This document shows, in pieces, positions 1 to 9,082 of a stretch of 64,000 bases of DNA. How positions within the stretch are numbered: position 1 is the first letter of the stretch; every line of letters starts with the position of its first letter. Under the pieces are notes generated by a model, which had not been told where the DNA came from, made no database searches, and saw nothing but the letters and a program-made list of their open reading frames with translations. The stretch is from Clostridium beijerinckii (GTDB lineage Bacteria > Bacillota > Clostridia > Clostridiales > Clostridiaceae): positions 5,482,501 to 5,546,500 of the forward strand of contig NZ_CP144906.1 of the NCBI RefSeq assembly GCF_036699995.1, read 5' to 3'. Position numbers and translations under genes: made by a program.

Positions 1-273
1 ACTTCTACTTTCTACTATTGACACACTAGGTATAGTTAACTATTTATTACTTAGTAGATAAGTATATGATCTTATATTTAAAACCACATTATATAAATAT
101 GTATAAATTTATGCTACATAAATTCACTTATGTTTTTTATTAGATTTTCTTCTCCTGACTTCAATAAATGAGTTTAATTAATGTAAATAGAAAACCACTA
201 AAAGATACATGGAAATTATTTTATAAAGTATACTGTTTAGCAGTTTCCTATCAGCCTTAGCATTTTATTTATA

Positions 274-846
274 TTATTTTATCCATTTACCCTTTAGAAA
301 ATAATTTAGAAATGTTAAATCATTTGTTAACTCGGGATGAAAAGATGTTACTATAATATTATCTTGCTTAGCTGCTACTATTTTATTATCTATTTTGCAT
401 ATAATCTTCACATTTTCTTTAATTTCTGTTATATAAGGAGCTCTGATAAAAACAAGTTCTATTTTCTCTTTAGATACCTCATCTATTGTTTCAAATGTTT
501 TAAAACTGTCTATTTGCCTTCCAAATGCATTTCTTCTAACTTTGACGTCAATTAGCTTAAGGTAGTTAGATTTCTCATTCTCTATTTCACTTGCTAGCAA
601 TATCATTCCAGCACAAGTTCCCCATGTAGGTATTCCACTCCTTATTTTCAGCTTTAGTGGTTCAATTAATCCAGTCATTTTTAGAAGTTTTCCTATGGTA
701 GTACTTTCTCCACCAGGTATTATCAAAGCCTCAATATTATTTAATTCCTCTTCTCTTTTAACCTCAATCCCAATATGCCCCAATAAGTTTATCTGATTTA
801 TATGCTCAATTACCCCTCCCTGTAAAGCCAAAACTCCGACTATCAT
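274..846 (-). CDS. pdxT: PdxT, glutaminase subunit of PLP synthase
   Basis: Glutamine amidotransferase that supplies ammonia to PdxS for pyridoxal 5'-phosphate synthesis (DXP-independent route). The triad is visible: Cys78 in GTCAG, and His170 and Glu172 in FHPEL. The length of about 190 residues is normal for the family. I chose the ATG at 846 because it gives the conserved [10 protein letters not shown] start and has an AGAGG ribosome site; an ATG at 867 would add seven residues inside pdxS. The pdxS stop is one base upstream, so the two genes are translationally coupled. Cytoplasmic. Confidence 0.96.
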   Translation of the reverse strand: MIVGVLALQGGVIEHINQINLLGHIGIEVKREEELNNIEALIIPGGESTTIGKLLKMTGLIEPLKLKIRSGIPTWGTCAGMILLASEIENEKSNYLKLIDVKVRRNAFGRQIDSFKTFETIDEVSKEKIELVFIRAPYITEIKENVKIICKIDNKIVAAKQDNIIVTSFHPELTNDLTFLNYFLKGKWIK

Positions 847-847
847 T

Positions 848-1717
848 TTACCATCCTCTTTCGGCATATTGTGTTTTTATTTCATCTACAGAAATTCCAC
901 TCATTGCACTTCCTAAATCAGTAGAAACTTCTGCTAATTTTTCTGGATCATTATAATAAGTAGTAGCTAATACAATAGCTCTTGCTCTTTTTTCTGGATT
1001 ATCAGATTTGAATATTCCTGATCCTACAAATATACCATCGCTTCCTAACTGCATCATAAGAGCTGCATCTGCTGGCGTTGCTATTCCTCCTGCTGCAAAG
1101 TTAACAATCGGTAATTTTCCATTTTCCCAAACATACTTAACTAACTCATATGGTGCCTCAAAACTTTTAGCTACAGTCATTAACTCTTCTTTTGATGAAA
1201 ATCGTATTTTCTTTATTTCTTCATTCATGGTTCTCATGTGCTTAACAGCTTGAACAACATCACCAGTCCCTGCTTCCCCCTTGGTTCTTATCATGGATGC
1301 GCCTTCACCTATTCTTCTTAATGCCTCACCAATATTAGTTGCACCACATACAAATGGGACACTAAAATCTTCTTTATTTATATGATATTTATCATCTGCT
1401 GGTGTAAGCACTTCACTTTCATCTATAAAGTCAATATTTAATGCTTCCAAAATTTGTGCTTCTACAAAATGTCCTATTCTAACTTTGGCCATGACAGGAA
1501 TTGAGACTGCCTCTTGTATTTCCCTTATCATTTTAGGATCCGACATTCTAGCTACTCCACCTTCCTTTCTTATGTCGGAAGGAACTCTTTCAAGCGCCAT
1601 TATCGCACATGCCCCAGCTTTCTCTGCTATTATAGCCTCATCTTTATTAGTTACATCCATAATAACGCCACCTTTTAACATCTGAGCAAGATTTCTATTT
1701 ATTATCCCTCTTTCCAT
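848..1717 (-). CDS. pdxS: PdxS, PLP synthase lyase subunit
   Basis: Builds pyridoxal 5'-phosphate from ribose 5-phosphate, glyceraldehyde 3-phosphate and ammonia delivered by PdxT. It has 289 residues and a (beta/alpha)8 barrel. The imine-forming lysines are seen as Lys78 in MAKVRIGH and Lys146 in [10 protein letters not shown], with Asp21 near the N-terminus. First gene of a pdxS-pdxT operon. A perfect palindrome sits about 50 bp upstream of the start and probably controls the operon. Confidence 0.97.
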   Translation of the reverse strand: MERGIINRNLAQMLKGGVIMDVTNKDEAIIAEKAGACAIMALERVPSDIRKEGGVARMSDPKMIREIQEAVSIPVMAKVRIGHFVEAQILEALNIDFIDESEVLTPADDKYHINKEDFSVPFVCGATNIGEALRRIGEGASMIRTKGEAGTGDVVQAVKHMRTMNEEIKKIRFSSKEELMTVAKSFEAPYELVKYVWENGKLPIVNFAAGGIATPADAALMMQLGSDGIFVGSGIFKSDNPEKRARAIVLATTYYNDPEKLAEVSTDLGSAMSGISVDEIKTQYAERGW

Positions 1718-1763
1718 AATACATAAATCCCCCTTTTTTCTAAGTTACTCATATAATAAAATA

Positions 1764-1795
1764 TGTATGGATACAAATGCAAATGTATCCATACA
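1764..1795 (-). promoter_or_regulatory. Candidate pdxST operator palindrome
   Basis: A perfect inverted repeat with 11-bp arms (TGTATGGATAC and its complement) around a 10-bp spacer, 47-78 bp upstream of pdxS. There is no T-run, so it is not a terminator. The size and place fit a dimeric regulator. In many Firmicutes pdxST is controlled by the MocR-type PdxR, but no such gene is in this window, so the factor is inferred. Confidence 0.55.
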
Positions 1796-1986
1796 ATAAC
1801 TGTTAGTTTAATTAAATAATTTAAAATATAAGAATATAGTATTATGATGAAACAATAATCCGGAATTTGTTAATAAATAAGAATTAATGACTAAAATACA
1901 TAGACTAGGCTTCTAAAAATACCTTCAAAATAAGAATATTTTCAGAAGTCAATCTAAAATTTTCTTCATATTAAATTTATAACTTT

Positions 1987-2964
1987 CTACTCACAAATAT
2001 TTATATATCTCTTAAACTTACCTTTGCATACATATGATTTATCAACTATTTTAAAACCTGCATCAGTAATACAATCATCCATCTCTTCAAATGTAACTAT
2101 GACTAGTCTAGTACTTATTCTGCGTGCACTTCTAATTAGAGATGTTTGTTCTTCTATGGTAGTTGGAGTAAACAGCCCATATGGTAAATCTATGATAGCA
2201 GTATCATATTTCTCTTCAATCTCATTCATATCTCCGTTAGTCACTACATTCTCATATCCGTAAAACTCCAAGTTCTTCTTGGCATTTTCTGCGATGCTTT
2301 TATTAATCTCACATCCTACAACATCAATTCCCATTGAAAGCGCTTCAAGAATAACTGTTCCTACTCCACAACATGGGTCTATTAATTTGCATTCTAGATT
2401 GTTTTTAACTGCTATATTAACTAGTGCTCTAGCTACTCTAACGCTTAAAGAATTTGAATATGAATACGGCTTATTATCATGAATATGCCACTTATAATCG
2501 TTTTTCTCGTACATTCCAAATATCCATTTCCCGCAAATTCGTGTAACTCCAAGGATAACTTTAGGATTGTGAATTTCAGGCTCTCCTGTTATTACAAATC
2601 CTATCTGGCTAAGACTTCTAAGACGTTCTTCATAATCTATATCACTATATTCTGTTCTTAAGTAACAGACCTTAAACTCGTCATAAGCTAGCTTATCTTT
2701 TATGATGTTGTCTATTATTTGTTCTAAAGAATCTTCTTCATATACTACTGAAATCATTTCTTTTATAAACGGACTCCTTGATGCACTAATATAAAAATCC
2801 GAAAACAAATACTTCTCACTTGGTGTTTTACCAAAAAGACATTTCATCTCTAACTTACATAAATCTTCTTCAAATACAGGATACTTAATATAATAAAAAT
2901 ACTTTTTATAATTATTGCAATTTAATTTTATTATTTTTTTATTCAACCAATTCACCATCTTCAC
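1987..2964 (-). CDS. SAM-dependent RNA methyltransferase, TRM11/UPF0020-like
   Basis: A 325-residue protein with a C-terminal Rossmann methyltransferase domain. SAM-binding motif I is DPCCGVGT at about residues 196-203, followed by the acidic VGCEIN strand near 217-221. The catalytic loop DLPYG at about 259-263 matches the N/D-P-P-Y type of motif found in guanosine-N2 and adenosine-N6 methyltransferases. The N-terminal 180 residues are divergent and may hold a degenerate RNA-binding part. The likely substrate is tRNA or rRNA, but the modified base cannot be read from sequence. Single gene, leftward. Confidence 0.75.
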   Translation of the reverse strand: MKMVNWLNKKIIKLNCNNYKKYFYYIKYPVFEEDLCKLEMKCLFGKTPSEKYLFSDFYISASRSPFIKEMISVVYEEDSLEQIIDNIIKDKLAYDEFKVCYLRTEYSDIDYEERLRSLSQIGFVITGEPEIHNPKVILGVTRICGKWIFGMYEKNDYKWHIHDNKPYSYSNSLSVRVARALVNIAVKNNLECKLIDPCCGVGTVILEALSMGIDVVGCEINKSIAENAKKNLEFYGYENVVTNGDMNEIEEKYDTAIIDLPYGLFTPTTIEEQTSLIRSARRISTRLVIVTFEEMDDCITDAGFKIVDKSYVCKGKFKRYINICE

Positions 2965-3251
2965 TTTAAATATAATCTAAGTATTAATATTATTCTTTTC
3001 AACAATAACTGTCTATATATATCAATAAATCAACCTTCTTACTTATTAATATTATTTATAAATCGCAATCTTAGTCTGCTGTTATTCAAAAATTATAATC
3101 ATCCTTAAATCGAGAACATTTTTGAAAACACTCACACTTTTTCAACCTATAACTTTACTCAACATAACATTATTTTTGATTAATTTATAAATCATGATAA
3201 CGTTTTTATAATTATTTTATTATTTTTTATATAAAATATTAAATATCAATC

Positions 3252-3280
3252 TTGTAATAATTACTCCTATATGTTATTAT
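3252..3280 (+). promoter_or_regulatory. Promoter of the liv operon
   Basis: TTGTAA (3252-3257), a 17-bp spacer, and TATTAT (3275-3280). It predicts a leader of about 95 nt before livJ. The rest of the 2965-3381 gap is A+T-rich and I see no riboswitch, T-box or convincing CodY box in it. Confidence 0.6.
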
Positions 3281-3381
3281 ATCAACAATATATACGATAA
3301 CTTTATAGCATTTTATCAAAGTATTATAAAATTAATTATTATTTTAATATTATTTTTTAAAGTTAAAAGGGGGATAAATAT

Positions 3382-4536
3382 ATGAAAAAAAGTTTACTAT
3401 CAGGAATCTTAGCCTCTGCTATGGCTATTACTCTTCTTGCTGGTTGTAGCGGGAATTCAGCTGGAGGTGGAAATAACGGAGATACCATCAAAATTGGTGC
3501 TATTGGACCATTATCTGGTGCCGCATCTACTTATGGAGTTTCAGTAAAAGAAGGTGCTCAATTATTAGAAAAAGAAGTTAACGATGCAGGCGGAATCAAT
3601 GGAAAAAAAATTAAATTTGTTTTTGAAGATGACCAAGCTGATCCAAACTCATCAATGCAAGCTTTCAATAAACTTGTTGATGATGAAAAGGTAAGCGCAA
3701 TTTTAGGACCTGTTACATCAGGTGCAACACTTGCAGTAGCACCAAATGCTACATCAAAACAAATTCCAATGATTACTCCAACAGCTACAGAACCAACAAT
3801 AACTAAAGTTGGTGGAGATTATATGTTTAGAGGCTGTTTTGTAGATTCATTCCAAGGAGAGGTTCTTGCAAAATATGCTAGTGAAAAATTAGGAAAGAAA
3901 ACAGCTGCAGTTTTATATAACTCTGGATCAGATTATTCAAAAGGAATAGCCGATAGCTTTAAATCAAAATTTGAAGGTGCTGGTGGACAAGTTGGTGAAT
4001 TCTTAACTTATAATGATAAAGATACTGACTTTAAGGCTCAATTAACAAAAATTAAGAGCTTAAATCCAGATATAATCGTATTACCTGATTACTATAATGT
4101 TGTTGGTCTTATTGCTAAACAAGCTAGAGATATGGGAATAACTTCTCAATTCCTTGGTGGAGACGGATGGGAGTCAGAAGAATTAACTAAAATCGGTGGA
4201 AAAGCTGTAGATGGTGCATTATATATCAATCACTACTACTCTGGAGACTCAGATGAAAATGTAAAGAAATTTGTTGAATCATATAAAAAGGAATATAACA
4301 AAGAACCAGATTCTTTCGCTGCTCTTTCATATGACACATCTAAAATATTAGTTAAAGCAATAGAAAAGGCCGGAAAGACAGACGGTGCTGCTATTAAAGA
4401 TGCTTTGGCTTCAATGGAAATGAACAGTGTTACTGGAAACATCAAATTTGGTAGTGATAGAAGCGCTATAAAGAGTGCTGCTATTATTAAAGTTGATGGA
4501 GATAAAAAAGTTTTAGCTGATAAAGTTAATCCTTAA
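3382..4536 (+). CDS. livJ: LivJ-type substrate-binding lipoprotein
   Basis: Extracytoplasmic receptor of a branched-chain amino-acid ABC importer (periplasmic-binding protein type I fold, Peripla_BP_6). It has 384 residues. A lysine-rich signal peptide ends in the lipobox LAGC with Cys22 as lipidation site, followed by a flexible Ser/Gly/Asn linker. IKIGAIGPLSGAASTYG at the start of the mature domain is the usual family opening. First gene of a five-gene operon. Leu/Ile/Val specificity is inferred from family and synteny; other amino acids or amides are possible. Confidence 0.92.
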   Translation: MKKSLLSGILASAMAITLLAGCSGNSAGGGNNGDTIKIGAIGPLSGAASTYGVSVKEGAQLLEKEVNDAGGINGKKIKFVFEDDQADPNSSMQAFNKLVDDEKVSAILGPVTSGATLAVAPNATSKQIPMITPTATEPTITKVGGDYMFRGCFVDSFQGEVLAKYASEKLGKKTAAVLYNSGSDYSKGIADSFKSKFEGAGGQVGEFLTYNDKDTDFKAQLTKIKSLNPDIIVLPDYYNVVGLIAKQARDMGITSQFLGGDGWESEELTKIGGKAVDGALYINHYYSGDSDENVKKFVESYKKEYNKEPDSFAALSYDTSKILVKAIEKAGKTDGAAIKDALASMEMNSVTGNIKFGSDRSAIKSAAIIKVDGDKKVLADKVNP

Positions 4537-4560
4537 TCATTAAAAAGGGAGGAATATACA

Positions 4561-5436
4561 ATGGAATTTTTACAACAAATCATTAACGGTTTAGCGTTAG
4601 GTAGCGTATATGCCCTCCTAGCATTAGGATATACAATGGTATATGGAATAATACAGTTAATAAATTTTGCTCATGGTGAGATTTATATGATAGGAGCCTT
4701 TTCAGGCTTCTATTGTGCTTCAACATTAAAATTGCCATTAATTCCAACATTATTAGTTGCTATGGCAGTTTCAGCATTATCTGGAATAATTATAGAGAAA
4801 ATTGCTTATAAGCCTTTAAGAAATTCTCCAAGAATTGCTTTGCTTATTACAGCTATTGGTGTTTCTTTATTCCTACAGAATGCTATGAGATTATTAGTTG
4901 GATCTAATCCAAAACCATTTCCGGATTTAATTAATGCTGGGAGTATTAATATAGGAACTATTCAAATTGATATAAAGACAATATTAATGTTTGGAGTTTC
5001 TGCTTTTCTAGTTGTTTTACTACAATTTATTGTTTATAAAACTAAAGTTGGAAAAGCCATGAGAGCCTCTTCTCAAGATATGGAAGCAGCTTCTCTTATG
5101 GGGATAAATGTTAATAATACTATTTCCCTTACTTTTGCAATAGGTTCAGCCTTAGCTGGTATAGCTGGAGTTTTAGTTGCAATATCTTACCCTAGTATCA
5201 CTCCTTATATGGGAGCTATGCCTGGACTTAAAGCTTTTGTTGCTGCAGTACTTGGTGGAATTGGAAGTATACCTGGAGCCCTTGTTGGTGGAATTGCTAT
5301 AGGATTACTTGAAACTTTTGCTAAAGCTTATATTTCAACTAACTTCTCAGATGCAATAGTATTTGCAATTTTAATTATAATACTTTTAATTAAGCCTTCT
5401 GGTCTATTAGGTAAAAAGACCAATGTGAAAGTGTAG
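4561..5436 (+). CDS. livH: LivH-type permease
   Basis: Inner-membrane permease subunit of the branched-chain amino-acid importer, 291 residues with about eight hydrophobic helices. Family landmarks are LALGSVYALLALGYTMVYG near the N-terminus and GLKAFVAAVLGGIGSIPGA in the C-terminal half (the coupling region facing the ATPases). It lies 24 bp after livJ with a GGGAGG ribosome site. Confidence 0.95.
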   Translation: MEFLQQIINGLALGSVYALLALGYTMVYGIIQLINFAHGEIYMIGAFSGFYCASTLKLPLIPTLLVAMAVSALSGIIIEKIAYKPLRNSPRIALLITAIGVSLFLQNAMRLLVGSNPKPFPDLINAGSINIGTIQIDIKTILMFGVSAFLVVLLQFIVYKTKVGKAMRASSQDMEAASLMGINVNNTISLTFAIGSALAGIAGVLVAISYPSITPYMGAMPGLKAFVAAVLGGIGSIPGALVGGIAIGLLETFAKAYISTNFSDAIVFAILIIILLIKPSGLLGKKTNVKV

Positions 5437-5445
5437 GTGTTAATT

Positions 5446-6411
5446 ATGAAGAATTTATTTAATAAAAAAAATATTTGTATAATTGTTGGAGTTTTAATAA
5501 CATATGGAGTGCTATTTGGCTTAATAAGTGCAAATGTTATTAATTCATATTACAAAGGAATCATTACTTTCGCTTTAATAAATGTTATTTTAGCCGTATC
5601 CCTAAATTTAATTGTTGGATTTACTGGTCAATTATGTTTAGGACATGCTGGATTTATGTCCATAGGTGCATATGTATCAGCTATAATAACACAAAAAGCG
5701 CATATGCCGTTTGTTGCTTCAATACTTATTGGTGCTGTGGTTGCATGTATATTAGCGGCACTAGTTGGATATCCTACACTGAAGCTGACAGGTGACTATT
5801 TTGCAATAACAACCTTAGCCTTTTGCCAAATTATCCAAATAGTAATTATGAATATTGATACAGTTGGTGGCGCACGTGGGCTTACCGGTATCCCAACAAA
5901 AACAACTTTTACAGTTGCTTTCATATTCATGATAGCTAGTATAGTCATAATAAAAAATATAATTAACTCGTCCCAGGGTAGAGCAATGCTTTCTATTCGT
6001 GAAAATGAAATAGCCGCTGAATCTATGGGAATTAATGCATTAAAATACAAAATGATGGCATTTGTTATAGCTGCCTTTTTTGCTGGGCTTGCTGGTGGAC
6101 TTTATGCTCACTATTCTGGATATATAAAACCAGATCTTTTCGATTTTAACAAATCAATTGACTATCTAACTTTTGTTGTATTTGGTGGTATGGGATCTTT
6201 GTCTGGGTCAATTATTTCAGCTATAATGCTGACTTTTTTACCAGAGCTTTTGAGAAGTATGGGCGATTTCAGAATGGTTATATATCCATTAGCTTTAATA
6301 CTACTTATGATATTCAGACCTGAAGGATTATTCGGAGATAAAGAAATTTCTCTTAAAATCTTTGGTAAATTAATACCAAGCAAAAAATCAGATGATAGAG
6401 AGGAGGCTTAA
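5446..6411 (+). CDS. livM: LivM-type permease
   Basis: Second permease subunit of the importer, about 321 residues. Recognisable segments are LNLIVGFTGQLCLGHAGF and FVVFGGMGSLSGSI. I chose the ATG at 5446 because an AGGTG ribosome site lies 6 bp upstream of it; a GTG at 5437, directly after the livH stop, would overlap that site. It overlaps no neighbour at the start, and its last codons carry the ribosome site of livG. Confidence 0.93.
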   Translation: MKNLFNKKNICIIVGVLITYGVLFGLISANVINSYYKGIITFALINVILAVSLNLIVGFTGQLCLGHAGFMSIGAYVSAIITQKAHMPFVASILIGAVVACILAALVGYPTLKLTGDYFAITTLAFCQIIQIVIMNIDTVGGARGLTGIPTKTTFTVAFIFMIASIVIIKNIINSSQGRAMLSIRENEIAAESMGINALKYKMMAFVIAAFFAGLAGGLYAHYSGYIKPDLFDFNKSIDYLTFVVFGGMGSLSGSIISAIMLTFLPELLRSMGDFRMVIYPLALILLMIFRPEGLFGDKEISLKIFGKLIPSKKSDDREEA

Positions 6412-6415
6412 TTCA

Positions 6416-7174
6416 ATGCTAGAAGTTCAAAATTTATCAATTGTATTCGGTGGATTAAAGGCAGTGTCAGATTTTAATCTAACAATAAATGAAAAAGAAA
6501 TTGTCGGGCTTATTGGACCTAATGGCGCTGGTAAGACTACTGTATTTAACATGTTAACTGGTGTTTATACTCCAACTGAAGGTACTATATCTTATCTTGG
6601 AGAAAAGATTCAAGGTCTTAAACCCTATAATATTACACAAAAGAAAATAGCCAGAACTTTTCAAAATATACGTCTATTTTCTCATCTTTCTGTTCTTGAT
6701 AATGTTAAAGTAAGTTTTAACTATAGAATAAATTATTCTATATTTGATTCCATCTTTAGAACTCCTAAATTTAGGAAAACAGAAGCTGAAATTATAGATA
6801 AAAGTATTGAACTATTAAAAGTCTTTTCTCTCGATGGAAAAAAAGATGAGTTAGCTAGCAATCTCCCTTATGGCGAACAAAGAAAACTTGAGATAGTAAG
6901 AGCCTTAGCTGCAAAGCCATCTCTTCTATTATTAGATGAACCTGCTGCTGGTATGAATCCTCAGGAAACTGTAGAACTTACCAAGCTTATAGATTGGATT
7001 AAAGATAAGTTTAATATATCAATTCTTTTAATTGAGCACGATATGAAGCTTGTTATGGGAATCTGTGATAAAATAGCAGTTCTTGATTACGGAAAAAAAA
7101 TTGCTGAAGGCACTCCAGAAGAAATAAAAAATAATCCTAAGGTAATTGAAGCTTATCTAGGAGAGGGGGCTTAA
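6416..7174 (+). CDS. livG: LivG-type ATPase
   Basis: ATP-binding subunit of the branched-chain amino-acid importer, 252 residues. Walker A is GPNGAGKT at 34-41. The signature region reads LPYGEQRKLEIVRAL, which is the degenerate ABC signature usual for LivG, and Walker B is LLLLDEPAAG. The insertion between Walker A and the signature is also typical. Start at 6416 is set by GAGGAGG nine bases upstream, inside the end of livM. Confidence 0.94.
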   Translation: MLEVQNLSIVFGGLKAVSDFNLTINEKEIVGLIGPNGAGKTTVFNMLTGVYTPTEGTISYLGEKIQGLKPYNITQKKIARTFQNIRLFSHLSVLDNVKVSFNYRINYSIFDSIFRTPKFRKTEAEIIDKSIELLKVFSLDGKKDELASNLPYGEQRKLEIVRALAAKPSLLLLDEPAAGMNPQETVELTKLIDWIKDKFNISILLIEHDMKLVMGICDKIAVLDYGKKIAEGTPEEIKNNPKVIEAYLGEGA

Positions 7175-7176
7175 AA

Positions 7177-7881
7177 ATGCTAAAGGTAGAAAATATTAAT
7201 CTATATTATGGTGTAATTCATGCACTAAGGGACATTTCCCTTGAAGTAAAACAGGGTGAAATAGTGACATTAATAGGTGCTAATGGTGCTGGTAAAACTT
7301 CTACTCTTAGAGCTATATCAGGCCTTGAACCAATAAAATCTGGTACGGTCACTTTTAAGAGCTCTGAATTAAACAAGGTTGCAGCTAATAAAATAGTTTC
7401 TCTAGGTCTTTCCCATGTACCAGAAGGAAGAAGAGTTTTTCCTCAGCTATCGGTCTTAGAAAATCTAGAACTAGGTGCTTATTTAAGAAACGATAAAGCA
7501 GAAATTAAAAAAGACATGGAAATGGTATTTGCTAAATTTCCAAGACTTAAAGAAAGAATAAAGCAACAAGCTGGTACTCTTTCTGGTGGTGAACAGCAAA
7601 TGCTTGCAATCGGAAGGGCTCTTATGAACAGACCTGAAATGCTTATATTAGATGAGCCTTCAATGGGGCTTGCGCCTCTTGTTGTTAAAGATATTTTTGA
7701 TACAATTGTTGAAATTAATAAATCAGGAACAACTATACTTTTAGTTGAGCAAAATGCGAATATGGCCCTTGCCATTGCACATAGAGCTTATGTTCTTGAA
7801 ACTGGTAATATAGTAAAATCCGGTGATGCACAAGTTCTTCTTAATGATGAAAGTATTAAGAGTGCATATCTTGGTGAATAA
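7177..7881 (+). CDS. livF: LivF-type ATPase
   Basis: Second ATPase of the importer, 234 residues. Walker A is GANGAGKT at 34-41, the signature is LSGGEQQMLAIGRAL, Walker B is MLILDEPSMG, and the switch histidine is replaced by the LVEQN motif typical of LivF. Only two bases separate it from livG. The operon ends at a strong hairpin terminator. Confidence 0.95.
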   Translation: MLKVENINLYYGVIHALRDISLEVKQGEIVTLIGANGAGKTSTLRAISGLEPIKSGTVTFKSSELNKVAANKIVSLGLSHVPEGRRVFPQLSVLENLELGAYLRNDKAEIKKDMEMVFAKFPRLKERIKQQAGTLSGGEQQMLAIGRALMNRPEMLILDEPSMGLAPLVVKDIFDTIVEINKSGTTILLVEQNANMALAIAHRAYVLETGNIVKSGDAQVLLNDESIKSAYLGE

Positions 7882-7902
7882 ATAGTTAAATTAAGTTACT
7901 AT

Positions 7903-7936
7903 AAAAAAAGACTGATACCCAAATCAGTCTTTTTTT
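7903..7936 (+). terminator. Terminator of livJHMGF
   Basis: Perfect stem with 14-bp arms (A-run plus GACTGAT and complement), 6-nt loop, ending in seven T. The A-run also makes it usable from the left-going side. Confidence 0.9.
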
Positions 7937-7945
7937 AATAGTGAC

Positions 7946-8238
7946 TTAATCTAATCTCTTTTTCTTATAGGCATAAACAAAAATTCCAGCACCAATTATA
8001 ATCCACAATAGAATTACTAATATATTATAAGCAAAATTTATATTTAAATGTTCATTAGTAAAAATTCTGCCTAGCAATATTTGCATGTTATAGTTAGGTA
8101 AAAAATTAGCTGCCATTCCGGCTATATTATTCATTTTTGCTAAAGTGCCCGCTAAAAATATAACCATGAAAAACGGCATTCCTATGGTTCCTGCACTAGC
8201 CTGATTTTCTGCTAAAATTCCTATTACCGCTCCAAGTT
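7946..8238 (-). pseudogene. ABC-2 type permease, C-terminal remnant
   Basis: The last roughly 95 codons of a membrane permease: a GAVIGILAENQASAG-like stretch, a conserved IGMPFFMV segment and a final hydrophobic helix followed by KKKRLD. The frame is closed upstream by a stop codon near 8241 and the first two thirds of the gene are missing. Together with the ATPase fragment just upstream it looks like a deletion-scarred exporter operon of the bacteriocin-immunity type. Transport function is lost. Confidence 0.7.
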
Positions 8239-8259
8239 CTTATAATCACTATGTTTTAT

Positions 8260-8439
8260 TTAGTCTATATATATTTCACCACTACCGATTACTTCTTTAT
8301 CTAATATAAGATCTATTAATGTATTACTAAACTCTCTATCTGCTTCAATACTTACCAAACTTCCCTTTTCAACCATAAGATTTATATCGTTTATGAAACT
8401 ATTAGTTTGCTTTTTATATAAATTTTTTATTTTCAACAT
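8260..8439 (-). pseudogene. ABC exporter ATPase, N-terminal fragment
   Basis: A 59-codon frame with a good GAGGAG ribosome site. It starts MLKIKNLYKK and runs to GSGEIYID, matching the first 60 residues or so of drug/bacteriocin ABC ATPases. The place where Walker A should be reads ADREFSNT, so the P-loop is gone, and the rest of the ATPase is missing. A stop follows at 8260. It could still be translated as a short peptide but cannot be an ATPase. Confidence 0.7.
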
Positions 8440-8667
8440 TATAAATTATTCTCCTCGACTTATACATTCATTTAATTAATATACATTATAGGTAAATTAT
8501 TACACCAGTTTGTAATGATAGCAATAGTAGGCTTCAACATTCCATAAATACCATAATGTAAAATTCAATTGAATTTCATATTATATTAAATTTTATAAAC
8601 GACGAATAGATAATTTTATTAATGATAAACTAAATTTGTATAAATGAAATAAAAGGAGGTTAAGTTT

Positions 8668-8817
8668 ATGAGTTACGAAGAAAAAGAATCTCTAAAGAAT
8701 GAGGCAAAAAAAATGATGATTGATGGAGAACATTGGAGTACAATTAGAGAAAAAACTCATCTAAGACTAAAAGATTTACGAAGAATTCAAAGAGATGAAA
8801 TAAATCCTAAGTTCTAA
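8668..8817 (+). CDS. Small basic protein with possible HTH, unknown
   Basis: A 49-codon gene with an ideal AGGAGG ribosome site 8 bp before the ATG. The product is highly charged (many Lys, Arg and Glu), with two predicted helices, AKKMMIDGEHWSTIREKTHL and RLKDLRRIQRDEI, that resemble a helix-turn-helix of recombinase or regulator type. I do not recognise a named family. It stands alone between the exporter wreck and the pyrophosphatase gene. Confidence 0.6.
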   Translation: MSYEEKESLKNEAKKMMIDGEHWSTIREKTHLRLKDLRRIQRDEINPKF

Positions 8818-8892
8818 ACTTGAAATTAATTACATCTAACAATTATAGATACTGCTATAAATTAAAATACTATGATTTTATTACTAATTACT

Positions 8893-8956
8893 AAGCAAAG
8901 TAATATATATTTAGAGGTTTCTCCAAACTTTCTATAAGTATATATTTACTTTGCTT
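8893..8956 (+). terminator. Probable terminator after the small ORF
   Basis: Imperfect inverted repeat with AAGCAAAGTA and TACTTTGCTT at its base, followed by a T-rich tract. It separates the small gene from the pyrophosphatase promoter. Confidence 0.5.
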
Positions 8957-9006
8957 ATTTTATTTTGCTTAAGCATAATATATATTATAGAAAAAGTTGA
9001 AAATTT

Positions 9007-9036
9007 TTGAATTTTCTGAATATTTTGTTGTATAAT
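9007..9036 (+). promoter_or_regulatory. Promoter of the pyrophosphatase gene
   Basis: TTGAAT, 18-bp spacer and TATAAT (9031-9036), about 46 bp before the start codon. Confidence 0.55.
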
Positions 9037-9082
9037 ATATATGTATAACAAATTTATATAAAAAATAAAGGGGATGTTTTAA

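Noticed and set aside
1..273. Stretch before pdxT
   Set aside because: A+T-rich, no open frame with a ribosome site, no clear terminator or repeat; nothing to report.
1908..1950. Hairpin behind the RNA methyltransferase gene
   Set aside because: 12 of 14 pairs but no T-run follows on the minus strand; too weak to call a terminator.
2965..3381. Leader of livJ checked for T-box, leucine leader or CodY box
   Set aside because: No specifier-loop/T-box sequence, no Leu/Ile/Val codon run, and no good match to the CodY consensus.
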